24,915 bases of DNA from an uncultured Blautia sp. (GTDB lineage: Bacteria > Bacillota > Clostridia > Lachnospirales > Lachnospiraceae), in NCBI GenBank assembly GCA_934437695.1, contig CAKSAW010000009.1:1-24915 (forward strand). Reading direction: 5' to 3'. The notes under the pieces are model-generated. The model was not told the DNA's origin, made no database searches, and was given only the letters and a program-made list of their open reading frames with translations. This document shows positions 13,178-22,081 of this stretch, in pieces. The number at the start of each line of letters is the position of its first letter. Position 1 is the stretch's first letter. The position numbers were made by a program, and so were the translations under genes.

Positions 13178-14023
13178 ATGAACGTACAGTGGTATCCTGG
13201 TCATATGACCAAGGCAAAAAGACAGATGCAGGAGGACATCAAGCTGATCGATCTTATCATTGAGCTTGTGGACGCCCGCGTACCTCTTTCAAGCAGAAAC
13301 CCGGATATAGATGAACTGGGAAAAAATAAATCCAGACTGATCCTTCTGAATAAGTCGGATCTGGCTGATGAACGTCAGAATGAAGCGTGGAAAACTTATT
13401 TTCAGGCAAAAGGATTTTATGTAGTAAAAGTGGATTCCAGAAATGGATCCGGAATGAAAGCAATCAATAACGTTATTCAGGAAGCATGTAAAGAAAAGAT
13501 AGAGAGAGACAGACGCCGTGGTATTAAGAACCGTCCGATCCGTGCTATGGTAGTGGGGATTCCGAATGTAGGTAAATCTACATTTATCAATACCTTTGCA
13601 GGCCGTGCATGTGCCAAAACAGGAAATAAGCCGGGTGTTACAAAGGGAAAACAGTGGATCCGCCTGAATAAGGGTGTGGAACTTCTTGATACACCGGGTA
13701 TTCTGTGGCCTAAGTTTGAAGACCAGCAGGTGGGAATCCGTCTGGCATGTGTTGGGTCTATTAAAGATGATATCCTGAACATGGAAGAACTGGCACTCTG
13801 GCTAATCGATTACCTGCGCGAGAATTATAAGGGCATTCTTGCGGAAAGATATCAGATCGCAGAAGAGGGAACCTCTGTAGAAGTTCTGGAAGAAATTGCC
13901 AGGGCAAGAGGATGTCTGAAAAAACAGGAAGAGTTGGATTATGCCAAAGCTTCCCTGATCCTGTTTGATGATTTCCGTTCAGGAAAGATGGGACGGATCA
14001 CATTGGAGTGGGCGCCATTATGA
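13178..14023 (+). CDS. rbgA: Ribosome biogenesis GTPase RbgA (YlqF)
   Basis: This 281-residue circularly permuted GTPase is needed for late 50S assembly. The motif order is G4 N-K-S-D (58-61), then G1 G-I-P-N-V-G-K-S-T (127-135), G2 with Thr155 in P-G-V-T, and G3 D-T-P-G (171-174), diagnostic of the YlqF/YawG permutation. The N-terminus Q-W-Y-P-G-H-M-T-K-A-K-R matches the family start, so the ATG at 13178 is chosen. A GTG at 13172 directly after the lepB stop would add two residues and cannot be excluded. The rbgA-rnhB order is conserved in Firmicutes. Confidence 0.95.
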   Translation: MNVQWYPGHMTKAKRQMQEDIKLIDLIIELVDARVPLSSRNPDIDELGKNKSRLILLNKSDLADERQNEAWKTYFQAKGFYVVKVDSRNGSGMKAINNVIQEACKEKIERDRRRGIKNRPIRAMVVGIPNVGKSTFINTFAGRACAKTGNKPGVTKGKQWIRLNKGVELLDTPGILWPKFEDQQVGIRLACVGSIKDDILNMEELALWLIDYLRENYKGILAERYQIAEEGTSVEVLEEIARARGCLKKQEELDYAKASLILFDDFRSGKMGRITLEWAPL

Positions 14024-14775
14024 AGACAATAGCTGAGATCAAAGCCGAGTTTGCTGCTGCAGATATGAGCAGCAGCCCGGCTTTATATGAAATTTATAAA
14101 AATGATACAAGAAGTGGCGTACAAAAAATAATTGAACAGTACCGAAAAAAAGAGGCGGCCCTGGAAGCAGAGAAGCAGCGTATAGAGAATATGAAGGAGT
14201 ATGAGCATAAATATGAACATCTGGGCTATCTGTGTGGAATCGATGAGGTAGGAAGAGGTCCGCTTGCAGGTCCGGTTGTGGCATGCGCTGTCATCCTGCC
14301 AAAGGACAGCAAAATCTTATATCTGAATGATTCTAAAAAGCTCAGTGCTTCCAAAAGGGAAGAACTGTATGATGTGATCATGAAAGAGGCTGTTTCTGTT
14401 GGCATTGGTATGAGAAGCCCGGAACGAATCGATGAGATTAACATCCTTCAGGCTACATATGAGGCGATGCGGGAGGCAGTAGGTAAACTGGAAGTAATGC
14501 CTCAGCTTCTTCTCAATGATGCAGTGACGATCCCTCAGATAACAATCCCTCAGGTTCCGATCATTAAAGGTGATGCAAAAAGTGTTTCCATTGCAGCAGC
14601 CAGCATTGTTGCGAAGGTGACAAGAGACAGACTGATGGAAGAATATGACAGTGTTTTTCCTGAATATGGATTTGCATCAAATAAGGGATATGGTTCTGCG
14701 GCTCATGTGGAGGCGCTGAAGAAATATGGCGCAACACCTATTCACAGAAAAACCTTTATAACACATTTCGTATAA
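14020..14775 (+). CDS. rnhB: Ribonuclease HII
   Basis: This 251-residue enzyme cleaves RNA in RNA-DNA hybrids and at single ribonucleotides in DNA. The catalytic set is Asp75-Glu76 (G-I-D-E-V-G-R-G-P), Asp167 and Asp185 (K-G-D-A-K-S). The conserved A-A-S-I-V-A-K-V-T-R-D and H-R-K-T-F segments follow. An extra N-terminal helical region of about 70 residues precedes the catalytic domain, as in Bacillus RnhB. The ATG at 14020 overlaps the rbgA stop by four bases (ATGA) with GGAG about 11 bases upstream. A GTG at 14008 is possible but adds no family-like residues. Confidence 0.95.
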   Translation: MKTIAEIKAEFAAADMSSSPALYEIYKNDTRSGVQKIIEQYRKKEAALEAEKQRIENMKEYEHKYEHLGYLCGIDEVGRGPLAGPVVACAVILPKDSKILYLNDSKKLSASKREELYDVIMKEAVSVGIGMRSPERIDEINILQATYEAMREAVGKLEVMPQLLLNDAVTIPQITIPQVPIIKGDAKSVSIAAASIVAKVTRDRLMEEYDSVFPEYGFASNKGYGSAAHVEALKKYGATPIHRKTFITHFV

Positions 14776-14838
14776 CTTGTCAGCATACTGGCTTTTACAG
14801 AAGACACCTACATACAAAAAAGAAATGGATGGTAGAAA

Positions 14839-15198
14839 TTGAATAATAATGCCAGAAATACAGGCAGCTGTTACGAAAGAAAGGCGGCGGATTATCTGAA
14901 AAAGCAGGGTTTGTTTATCCTGAAATATAATTACCGCTGCAGGCTTGGAGAAATCGACCTGATTGCCAGAGATGGAGAATATATTGTTTTTGTTGAGGTA
15001 AAATATCGAAAAAACAACAGTTCCGGTGCAGCGGTGGATGCGGTGAATTCTGCCAAACAGAAGACTATATGTAAGGTGGCCAGATATTTTCTTACAGTGG
15101 AATATCACAATGTAGATCTCCCCTGCAGATTTGATGTGGCAGGAATTGACGGAGATAAGATACACTGGGTTAAAAATGCGTTTGAATATATATCATGA
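14839..15198 (+). CDS. YraN family (UPF0102) endonuclease-like protein
   Basis: This 119-residue protein has the YraN fold signature: E-R-K-A-A-D-Y-L near the start, then N-Y-R-C-R-L-G-E-I-D-L-I-A-R-D-G and F-V-E-V-K-Y-R. The acidic E-I-D and E-V-K residues resemble the active site of restriction-endonuclease-like nucleases; the role is not established. It begins with TTG at 14839, since no in-frame ATG lies before the conserved region. GGATGG six bases upstream serves as ribosome binding site. Placement directly after rnhB is the common arrangement and hints at nucleic-acid processing. Confidence 0.9.
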   Translation: MNNNARNTGSCYERKAADYLKKQGLFILKYNYRCRLGEIDLIARDGEYIVFVEVKYRKNNSSGAAVDAVNSAKQKTICKVARYFLTVEYHNVDLPCRFDVAGIDGDKIHWVKNAFEYIS

Positions 15199-15239
15199 AT
15201 GCTTTTGCAGTATACTTTATCAAGAAGGAAAGATAAAAT

Positions 15240-16091
15240 ATGAAGATAAAATGGAACAGTGGGCAGATCCCTGAGATGAATGTAAAAAATAATAAAGGCG
15301 TTACTTTTCTTACATATCCGGCATTTGAAGATATGGATTGGCTCGTCCATGGATTCAGCACCCGCCTTGGAGGTGTGAGCCAGGGAATTTACAGTTCTAT
15401 GAACCTGAGCTTTACAAGGGGAGATGAGGAATCCTGTGTGCGGGAGAATTACAGAAGGATTTCACAGGCCATGGGGTTTGATATGAACAGTATTGTCACA
15501 TCAGATCAGACACATACAAATAATGTGCGTAAAATAACAGAGAAAGACAGGGGAAAGGGAATTGTAGTCCCCAGAGATTATACAGATACAGATGGTATGA
15601 TAACAAATGTCCGGGGACTGGTTCTTGCTACTTTTTATGCAGACTGTGTACCTCTGTATTTTGCAGATCCCGTACATCACGCTGTTGGCTTGTCTCATTC
15701 TGGATGGCGAGGAACTGTCCGGAAAATTGGTGCAGTTACAATAAAAAAGATGGCAGAAGAGTACGGAAGTGACCCAAAAGATATAAAAGCAGCGATCGGT
15801 CCCTCTATCTGTCAGGAATGCTATGAAGTCAGTGAAGATGTAATTGAAGAATTTAAGGAATCCTTTGACAGGAAACACTGGGAAAAACTGTTTTATAAAA
15901 AGGATAACGGAAAATATCAGCTGAATCTTTGGATGGCAAACAGGAGTATTCTTGTGGAAGCAGGAATTCCTGAAGCAAATATATCCATGCCAAATATCTG
16001 TACCTGCTGTAATCCGGAATTTCTTTTTTCTCACAGAGCATCTCATGGAAAACGGGGAAATCTTGGCGCCTTTCTTGGTATAAGATCATAA
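15240..16091 (+). CDS. pgeF: Peptidoglycan editing factor / purine nucleoside phosphorylase-like (YfiH/YlmD family)
   Basis: This 283-residue protein belongs to the DUF152/laccase-domain family. Visible motifs are G-F-S-T-R-L-G-G-V-S, Q-T-H (the first metal-binding His), A-D-C-V-P-L-Y-F (Cys) and S-H-S-G-W-R-G-T (second His). The A-A-I-G-P-S-I-C-Q-E-C-Y-E-V motif and the terminal S-H-R-A-S-H-G-K-R-G-N motif follow. Members have adenosine/purine nucleoside phosphorylase activity and, in Escherichia coli, act as PgeF to remove mis-incorporated serine in peptidoglycan precursors; older annotations call it polyphenol oxidase. The ATG at 15240 follows AAGGAAAG. It is the last gene before a bidirectional terminator. 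Confidence 0.9.
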   Translation: MKIKWNSGQIPEMNVKNNKGVTFLTYPAFEDMDWLVHGFSTRLGGVSQGIYSSMNLSFTRGDEESCVRENYRRISQAMGFDMNSIVTSDQTHTNNVRKITEKDRGKGIVVPRDYTDTDGMITNVRGLVLATFYADCVPLYFADPVHHAVGLSHSGWRGTVRKIGAVTIKKMAEEYGSDPKDIKAAIGPSICQECYEVSEDVIEEFKESFDRKHWEKLFYKKDNGKYQLNLWMANRSILVEAGIPEANISMPNICTCCNPEFLFSHRASHGKRGNLGAFLGIRS

Positions 16092-16149
16092 GATTTGTTT
16101 TATATAATTTTATAAAAACGGATAAAAGAATTGTATAAAAGAAGTGTAT

Positions 16150-16194
16150 AAAAAAGAAGAAGTTCTTCTGGATGAGGAAGACTTCTTCTTTTTT
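16150..16194. terminator. Bidirectional terminator between pgeF and prs
   Basis: A perfect 14-bp stem, AAAAAAGAAGAAGT (16150-16163) / ACTTCTTCTTTTTT (16181-16194), has an A run on one side and a T run on the other. It can stop both pgeF (plus) and prs (minus). A short inner pairing CTTC/GAAG extends the hairpin. Confidence 0.85.
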
Positions 16195-16212
16195 GCTTTT
16201 ATCAGGTAAAAA

Positions 16213-17382
16213 CTATCTTGAATTAACTTTTTCCATAAGAGACATAATCTTTTCATTGCTGGAACGAACTTTTTCAACGGAAACATCATGATTGATGATA
16301 TCGATAATACTTGCAAGATACTTGCTCATATTTGCTTCGATATAATATGGTCTGTCAAGAAGTTCAGGAATACGATAGTTCAGATTGGTTGTGATTACTC
16401 TGTCCAGCCAACCTTTTTCATAGTATTCATCAAATTTATCAAGACCATCTGTGAACAGTCCATAAGTAGTGCATACAAATACTCGTTTTGCATGACGTTC
16501 CTTTAACTGTTTTGCAACGTCCAGCATACTTCCGCCTGAGGAAATCATATCGTCAATAACTACAACATCTTTGCCCTCTACGGAATCTCCCAGAAACTCG
16601 TGTGCAACGATAGGATTTTTTCCGTTGACGATAGTAGAATAGTCACGGCGCTTGTAGAACATACCCATATCTACTCCAAGGATGTTGGAGAAATAAACCG
16701 CTCTTGACATAGCACCTTCATCAGGGCTGATGATCATAAGATGATCATTGTCAACGCGAAGATCAGGTACACTCTTGATCAGGGCTTTCAGGAACTGATA
16801 GGTTGGGAAAAAGTTATCAAAACCATTCAGCGGGATTGAGTTCTGAACACGTGGGTCATGTGCATCAAAGGTAATGATGTTGGAAACTCCCATATCACTT
16901 AATTCTTTCAGCGCCAGTGCGCAGTCAAGAGATTCTCTTCTTGTACGTCTGTGCTGACGGCCTTCATAAAGAAATGGCATAATAACATTGATACGATGTG
17001 CCTTGCCTGTTGCGGCAGAAATAATTCGTTTGAGATCCTGGAAATGATTATCAGGGGACATATGATTCTCGTGTCCGCATACAGTGTAGGTTTTGCTGTA
17101 ATTAGTCACGTCAACCATAATATAAAGGTCAGTACCGCGGACAGATTCTTTGATATAACCTTTACCTTCACCGGTTCCGAAACGCGGGCATTCGCATTCT
17201 ACAATGAATGATTCTTCGCTGTATCCCTGTGGGATAACGTTGATCTGCTTGCGTTCAACCAGCTCTTTACGGAATTTGACAAGTTTCTTATTAACTTCCT
17301 CTGCAAGTTCTCTGCATCCAAGTGCTGCGATACGGATAGGTGCAACCGGCATGGATTTTTCCAACAATTCTATGTTTGGCAT
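16213..17382 (-). CDS. prs: Ribose-phosphate pyrophosphokinase, long form
   Basis: This 389-residue enzyme makes PRPP from ribose-5-phosphate and ATP for nucleotide, His and Trp synthesis. Recognisable parts are the R-R-T-R-R-E-S catalytic-flexible-loop region (146-151), D-A-H-D-P-R-V-Q-N-S (173-182), P-D-E-G-A near 220 and the PRPP loop D-V-V-V-I-D-D-M-I-S-S-G-G-S (272-285). It is about 70 residues longer than the standard bacterial enzyme (about 315), with additions at both ends and insertions around 45-110. D-A-H-D replaces the usual D-L-H-A/S. This divergent long form occurs in Clostridia. The start at 17382 is set by AGGAGGAG just upstream; an upstream extension of the frame covers only the promoter. 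Confidence 0.88.
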   Translation of the reverse strand: MPNIELLEKSMPVAPIRIAALGCRELAEEVNKKLVKFRKELVERKQINVIPQGYSEESFIVECECPRFGTGEGKGYIKESVRGTDLYIMVDVTNYSKTYTVCGHENHMSPDNHFQDLKRIISAATGKAHRINVIMPFLYEGRQHRRTRRESLDCALALKELSDMGVSNIITFDAHDPRVQNSIPLNGFDNFFPTYQFLKALIKSVPDLRVDNDHLMIISPDEGAMSRAVYFSNILGVDMGMFYKRRDYSTIVNGKNPIVAHEFLGDSVEGKDVVVIDDMISSGGSMLDVAKQLKERHAKRVFVCTTYGLFTDGLDKFDEYYEKGWLDRVITTNLNYRIPELLDRPYYIEANMSKYLASIIDIINHDVSVEKVRSSNEKIMSLMEKVNSR

Positions 17383-17431
17383 AATACTCCTCCTAAGTGA
17401 TTTTATACTCAAAAAATAGATTTCAATATAA

Positions 17432-17460
17432 TATATAACATTTGCCCTAAAATACGTCAA
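17432..17460 (-). promoter_or_regulatory. Promoter of prs
   Basis: On the minus strand TTGACG (17460-17455), 17 bases, and TATATA (17437-17432) give a start near 17425 and a leader of about 40 bases. Confidence 0.65.
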
Positions 17461-17468
17461 GGAATTTA

Positions 17469-17497
17469 TTGATTTTTTCTTTTACAATTGTTATGAT
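17469..17497 (+). promoter_or_regulatory. Promoter of the DUF512-der-plsY-gpsA operon
   Basis: TTGATT (17469-17474), 17 bases, and TATGAT (17492-17497). Its -35 lies eight bases from the -35 of the divergent prs promoter. The leader to the ATG at 17625 is about 120 bases and contains a possible GGAAC/GTTCC pairing, but no clear regulatory RNA. Confidence 0.6.
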
Positions 17498-17624
17498 ATA
17501 GGAGATAGTGGTTTCTGAACGCAAATCTTCTTTGGTTTGGAACTGATATCTATGAATCGAAGAAAATGTTCCGGAAAAGAAAATCCCACATTGTTTCCGC
17601 TGCATTTTAATGGAGTTGTAATTC

Positions 17625-19007
17625 ATGAAAAAAAATTTACACATAATATCCAGAGTTCTTCCGGGAAGTATCGGAGAGGAACTAGAGCTGGAACCGGGGG
17701 ATGCGCTGATTTCCATTAACAGCCAGCCGATTGAGGATGTATTTGATTATCGTTATCTGATGAATGACGAATTTGTCACACTTCTCATCCGTAAGGCAAA
17801 TGGCGAAGAATGGGAAGTGGAAGTAGAGAAGGAATATGAAGATGACCTTGGGGTGGAATTTGAGAACAGTCTTATGGATGAATATCGTTCCTGCTCCAAT
17901 CACTGCATTTTCTGCTTTATCGATCAGATGCCTCCGGGTATGAGAGATACCCTGTATTTTAAGGATGATGATTCCAGATTGTCATTCCTGCAGGGAAATT
18001 ATGTTACACTTACAAATATGAGTGATTACGATCTGGAACGTATCATCAAGTTTCATCTTTCGCCTATCAATGTATCATTTCAGACTATGAATCCTGAACT
18101 ACGGTGCAAAATGCTGCATAATCGTTTTGCAGGAGATGCTCTCAGAAAGGTTGATAAGCTTTATCAGGGAGATGTGACCATGAATGGTCAGATTGTCCTC
18201 TGCAAAGGGATAAATGACAGAGATGAACTGGAATACAGCCTGGAAAAGCTGTCAGAATATGCGCCTGTACTGCAGAGTGTTTCCATTGTTCCTGTAGGTC
18301 TGTCAAAATACCGTGATGGTCTTTATCCGCTGGAACCTTTTGATAAAGAGGATGCCAGATATCTGATCGAACAGGTAGAGCGATGGCAGAGGATCATGGT
18401 TGAACGGCATGGCATTCATTTTGTACATGCTTCAGATGAATGGTATATACTTGCAGGGTGTGAGCTTCCGGAGGAAAGCAGATATGACGGATATCTTCAG
18501 CTTGAAAATGGTGTCGGTATGATGCGTCTGCTTGAAACAGAAGTGAAAGAGAGGCTTGAACAGCTTGAAGGTGATGACAGAGTGGTGAATGCATCTGTTG
18601 CAACAGGACGTCTGGCAGCACCTTATATTAGCAGAATGATAGAGCTGGTGCAGGAGAAATTTCCCAATGTCCATGCAACAGTATATGCAGTAAAAAATAA
18701 TTTCTTTGGAGAGAAGATCACTGTTTCAGGACTGATCACAGGAACTGATCTTAAGGATCAGCTTGCCAGACGGGAACTGGGAGAGAAACTTCTGATCCCC
18801 TGCAATATGCTCAGAAGCGGAGAGGATGTTTTTCTGGATGACCTGACTGTTGAGGATGTGAGACAGATTCTTGAGACAGAGATCGTTGTAGTGGATGAAC
18901 CGGGAGCGGATCTTGTGAATTGTCTGATCGAAGCACCGGATCACAAAAAAATAAGAAGGAGACAAATATATGAGCAAACCGGTAGTAGCAATAGTGGGAA
19001 GGCCTAA
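17625..19007 (+). CDS. DUF512 radical-SAM protein with N-terminal PDZ-like domain
   Basis: This 460-residue protein begins with a PDZ-like segment (about 8-60, with [19 protein letters not shown]). It continues with a radical-SAM-type C-x3-C-x2-C cluster, Cys90, Cys94 and Cys97 ([14 protein letters not shown]). The remainder is the DUF512 region. The family sits beside der in many Firmicutes and its reaction is unknown; the cluster suggests a [4Fe-4S], S-adenosylmethionine-dependent enzyme. The start at 17625 has GGAG nine bases upstream. The last 12 codons run into der (38-base overlap), longer than a usual coupling overlap. Confidence 0.88.
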   Translation: MKKNLHIISRVLPGSIGEELELEPGDALISINSQPIEDVFDYRYLMNDEFVTLLIRKANGEEWEVEVEKEYEDDLGVEFENSLMDEYRSCSNHCIFCFIDQMPPGMRDTLYFKDDDSRLSFLQGNYVTLTNMSDYDLERIIKFHLSPINVSFQTMNPELRCKMLHNRFAGDALRKVDKLYQGDVTMNGQIVLCKGINDRDELEYSLEKLSEYAPVLQSVSIVPVGLSKYRDGLYPLEPFDKEDARYLIEQVERWQRIMVERHGIHFVHASDEWYILAGCELPEESRYDGYLQLENGVGMMRLLETEVKERLEQLEGDDRVVNASVATGRLAAPYISRMIELVQEKFPNVHATVYAVKNNFFGEKITVSGLITGTDLKDQLARRELGEKLLIPCNMLRSGEDVFLDDLTVEDVRQILETEIVVVDEPGADLVNCLIEAPDHKKIRRRQIYEQTGSSNSGKA

Positions 19008-20295
19008 TGTAGGTAAATCCACACTGTTTAATGCGCTGGCAGGTGAGAAGATTTCTATTGTCAAAGATACACCTGGCGTTACAAGAGACAGAATTTATGC
19101 AGATGTGACATGGCTGGATAAGACTTTTACCATGATAGATACAGGCGGTATTGAGCCGGACAGCAGTGATATCATCCTTTCCCAGATGAGGGAGCAGGCT
19201 CAGATCGCTATTGATACAGCAGATGTCATTATCTTTATCACAGATGTTCATCAGGGGCTGGTTGATTCCGACGCAAAGGTGGCAGATATGCTTCGCCGCA
19301 GCGGAAAACCTGTTGTGCTTGTAGTAAACAAGGTAGACAGTATCCAGAAGTTCATGATGGATGTTTATGAATTTTATAATCTGGGTATCGGCGAACCAAT
19401 GCCTATATCCGCTGCAAACCGTATGGGACTTGGAGATATGCTGGATGAAGTAACGAAGCATTTTCCGGAGGATGCAGATACAGAGGAAGACGATGAGATT
19501 CCAAGGATCGCCATTGTAGGTAAACCTAATGTAGGTAAATCTTCTCTGGTAAATAAACTTCTTGGAGAGGATCGTGTGATCGTTTCTGATATTGCCGGAA
19601 CCACAAGAGATGCAGTGGATACCAGAGTAAAGTGGCAGGGAAGAGATTATATTTTTATTGATACTGCCGGACTTCGCCGTAAGGGCAAAGTAAAAGAAGA
19701 GATTGAGAGATACAGTGTGATTCGTACAGTAACAGCTGTAGAACGTGCAGATGTGGTCATTGTTATGATCGATGCGTCAGAAGGTGTTACAGAACAGGAT
19801 GCCAAGATTGCCGGTATTGCTCATGAGAGAGGTAAAGGCGTTATCATTGCCGTCAATAAATGGGATGCTATTGAGAAGAATGATAAAACCATTTACAAGC
19901 ATACAAACAGGATCCGTGAGGTTCTTGCCTATATGCCGTATGCGGAGCTGGTATTTATCTCTGCAAAGACAGGACTCAGGATCTCAAGGATGTTTGAGAC
20001 CATCGATGCAGTTATTGAGAATCAGACACTTCGTATTCAGACAGGTGTTCTCAATGAGATACTTTCTGAGGCAGTAGCTATGCAGCAGCCGCCGTCAGAC
20101 AAGGGCAAACGACTGAAGATTTATTATATGACCCAGGTAGCTGTTAAGCCGCCTACATTTGTTATTTTTGTAAATGACAAGGAACTGATGCATTTTTCTT
20201 ATACCAGATATCTGGAGAATAAGATCAGAGATGCGTTTGGGTTTGCAGGAACATCACTGAAATTTATTATTCGTGAACGGGGTGAAAAGGAATAA
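18970..20295 (+). CDS. der: Ribosome-associated GTPase Der (EngA)
   Basis: This 441-residue protein has two tandem GTPase domains and a C-terminal KH-like domain, needed for 50S maturation. First domain: G1 G-R-P-N-V-G-K-S-T (10-18) with [12 protein letters not shown] and N-K-V-D. Second domain: G1 G-K-P-N-V-G-K-S-S (184-192), [10 protein letters not shown] and N-K-W-D. The KH-like part (about 350-441) contains K-I-Y-Y-M-T-Q and P-P-T-F-V-I-F-V-N. The ATG at 18970 follows AAGGAGAC. It is in an operon with plsY (two bases downstream) and gpsA, a classical Firmicute order. Confidence 0.97.
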   Translation: MSKPVVAIVGRPNVGKSTLFNALAGEKISIVKDTPGVTRDRIYADVTWLDKTFTMIDTGGIEPDSSDIILSQMREQAQIAIDTADVIIFITDVHQGLVDSDAKVADMLRRSGKPVVLVVNKVDSIQKFMMDVYEFYNLGIGEPMPISAANRMGLGDMLDEVTKHFPEDADTEEDDEIPRIAIVGKPNVGKSSLVNKLLGEDRVIVSDIAGTTRDAVDTRVKWQGRDYIFIDTAGLRRKGKVKEEIERYSVIRTVTAVERADVVIVMIDASEGVTEQDAKIAGIAHERGKGVIIAVNKWDAIEKNDKTIYKHTNRIREVLAYMPYAELVFISAKTGLRISRMFETIDAVIENQTLRIQTGVLNEILSEAVAMQQPPSDKGKRLKIYYMTQVAVKPPTFVIFVNDKELMHFSYTRYLENKIRDAFGFAGTSLKFIIRERGEKE

Positions 20296-20297
20296 TC

Positions 20298-20942
20298 ATG
20301 GAACGCCTGGCTTGCATTGCAATTGGATATGTATGCGGACTTTTTCAGACAGCATACATTTTGGGAAAGATATATCATACTGATATCCGTAAACAGGGAA
20401 GTGGAAATCTTGGTTCTACAAATGTGCTGCGTACACTTGGAAAAAAAGCAGGAGCATTAAACCTTTTGTGTGACTGTCTGAAATGTGTTGCGGCAATCCT
20501 GATCGCGAGAGCGATATTTGGAAATTCCTGTGGAGATATCCTGCCTTTGCTGAGTCTTTATGCAGCAGCAGGATGTATTCTTGGACATAATTTTCCATTT
20601 TATCTTAATTTTAAAGGTGGAAAAGGTGTTGCTGCATCTGTGGGAATGGTAATCGCATTTGACTGGCGGATCTTTGTAATCTGTGCGATTGTGTTTTTCG
20701 GTCTGTTCTTTCTGACACATTATGTATCTCTGTGTTCTGTGAGTGCGTATCTGACAGCCTTTATCAGTATGATCATTTTTGGACAGATGGGGTCTTATCA
20801 TATGGATCCTCCACATACCACAGAGCTTTATATTCTTATGGGAGCTTTGACAGTGTTGGCATTTTACAGACATAAAAAGAATATAAAAAGACTTCTCGAT
20901 GGTACAGAAAGTAAGATTTATTTAAGTAAGAAAAATCAATAG
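20298..20942 (+). CDS. plsY: Glycerol-3-phosphate acyltransferase PlsY
   Basis: This 214-residue integral membrane enzyme transfers an acyl group from acyl-phosphate to glycerol-3-phosphate, the first step of phospholipid synthesis. The three family motifs are present: G-S-G-N-L-G-S-T-N (34-42), G-H-N-F-P (96-100) and G-G-K-G-V-A (107-112). Several hydrophobic helices cover the chain. Its product pathway meets the next gene, gpsA, which supplies glycerol-3-phosphate. In the second motif region the D-x-x-K-G pattern reads D-C-L-K-C, a small deviation. Confidence 0.95.
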   Translation: MERLACIAIGYVCGLFQTAYILGKIYHTDIRKQGSGNLGSTNVLRTLGKKAGALNLLCDCLKCVAAILIARAIFGNSCGDILPLLSLYAAAGCILGHNFPFYLNFKGGKGVAASVGMVIAFDWRIFVICAIVFFGLFFLTHYVSLCSVSAYLTAFISMIIFGQMGSYHMDPPHTTELYILMGALTVLAFYRHKKNIKRLLDGTESKIYLSKKNQ

Positions 20943-20956
20943 AACGAGGTGTTTAT

Positions 20957-21973
20957 ATGGCGAAAATAAGTGTGCTTGGTGCAGGAAGCTGGGGAACTGC
21001 CCTGTCGATCCTTCTTTATAACAATGGACATGATGTGATACTCTGGTCAGCGCTTGGTGAGGAGATCACAACGTTGAGAGAAAAACGTGAGCATATAAGC
21101 AAACTTCCGGGAGTGAAGATTCCTGAACCGATCGATATCACAACGGATCTTGAACGAAGCCTGCAGGATGCAGATGTTGCAGTTCTGGCTGTTCCGTCAC
21201 CTTTTACCAGAAGTACCTGTAAACGTATGGCACCTTTTGTAAAAGACGGACAGAAAATTGTGAATGTTGCCAAAGGTGTAGAAGAAAAAACACTTCTTAC
21301 TCTGAGTGAGATCATAGAACAGGAACTTCCGACGGCAGATGTATCTGTGCTTTCAGGTCCAAGTCATGCGGAAGAGGTTGGAAAAGAACTTCCAACTACA
21401 TGTGTGGTAAGCTCTCATAAGAGAGAGACTGCAGAATATCTTCAGGGGATTTTTATGAGTCCTGTGTTCAGAGTTTATACCACACCGGATATGCTGGGAG
21501 TGGAGCTGGGCGCTGCATTAAAAAATGTGATCGCGCTGGCGGCCGGAACAGCAGATGGTCTGGGCTATGGTGATAATACAAAAGCAGCCCTGATCACACG
21601 TGGGATTGCAGAAATTTCACGTCTTGGTGTTAAAATGGGAGCAAGCATGGAAACCTTCTATGGTCTGTCCGGAATCGGAGATCTGATCGTTACATGCGCC
21701 AGTGTTCACAGCCGTAACCGCAAGGCAGGATATCTGATGGGAAAAGGATATACCATGCAACAGGCAATGGACGAAGTTAAGATGGTAGTAGAAGGCGTTT
21801 ATTCTGCAAAGGCTGCAAAAGAACTGTCTGAGAAGTATGATGTGGAAATGCCGATCATAGCAGAGGTGAATAAGGTCCTGTTTGAAGGAAAGAGTGCAGC
21901 AGAGGCAGTTATTGATCTTATGGTAAGAGATAAGAAAGTGGAAACACCTATGCTTCCGTGGGATGACAAATAA
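20957..21973 (+). CDS. gpsA: Glycerol-3-phosphate dehydrogenase [NAD(P)+]
   Basis: This 338-residue cytosolic enzyme reduces dihydroxyacetone phosphate to glycerol-3-phosphate for lipid synthesis. The N-terminal Rossmann motif G-A-G-S-W-G-T-A is at 8-15. The substrate region has L-S-G-P-S-H-A-E-E-V, and the catalytic Lys189 lies in A-A-L-K-N-V-I-A, followed by G-Y-G-D-N-T-K-A-A. Length is normal. The start at 20957 follows ACGAGGTG. It is the last gene of the operon, just before a bidirectional terminator. Confidence 0.97.
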   Translation: MAKISVLGAGSWGTALSILLYNNGHDVILWSALGEEITTLREKREHISKLPGVKIPEPIDITTDLERSLQDADVAVLAVPSPFTRSTCKRMAPFVKDGQKIVNVAKGVEEKTLLTLSEIIEQELPTADVSVLSGPSHAEEVGKELPTTCVVSSHKRETAEYLQGIFMSPVFRVYTTPDMLGVELGAALKNVIALAAGTADGLGYGDNTKAALITRGIAEISRLGVKMGASMETFYGLSGIGDLIVTCASVHSRNRKAGYLMGKGYTMQQAMDEVKMVVEGVYSAKAAKELSEKYDVEMPIIAEVNKVLFEGKSAAEAVIDLMVRDKKVETPMLPWDDK

Positions 21974-22021
21974 AATATCAGCAACTGTTGGATAAACGTC
22001 TGGCAGAATTTAAATGTATAT

Positions 22022-22053
22022 AAAAAAGCAGGTGCCGAAGCATCTGCTTTTTT
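22022..22053. terminator. Bidirectional terminator between gpsA and the aldo/keto reductase gene
   Basis: AAAAAAGCAGGTGC (22022-22035) and GCATCTGCTTTTTT (22040-22053) form a 14-bp stem with one G-U pair and a stable CGAA tetraloop. A and T runs on either side serve both convergent genes. Confidence 0.88.
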
Positions 22054-22081
22054 GTCTGTGTGTCTGAAAAATATCTTCCGG

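Noticed and set aside
17537..17719. 60-codon plus-strand frame before the DUF512 gene as a leader peptide
   Set aside because: It overlaps the DUF512 start in another frame, has no ribosome binding site and no attenuator structure follows.
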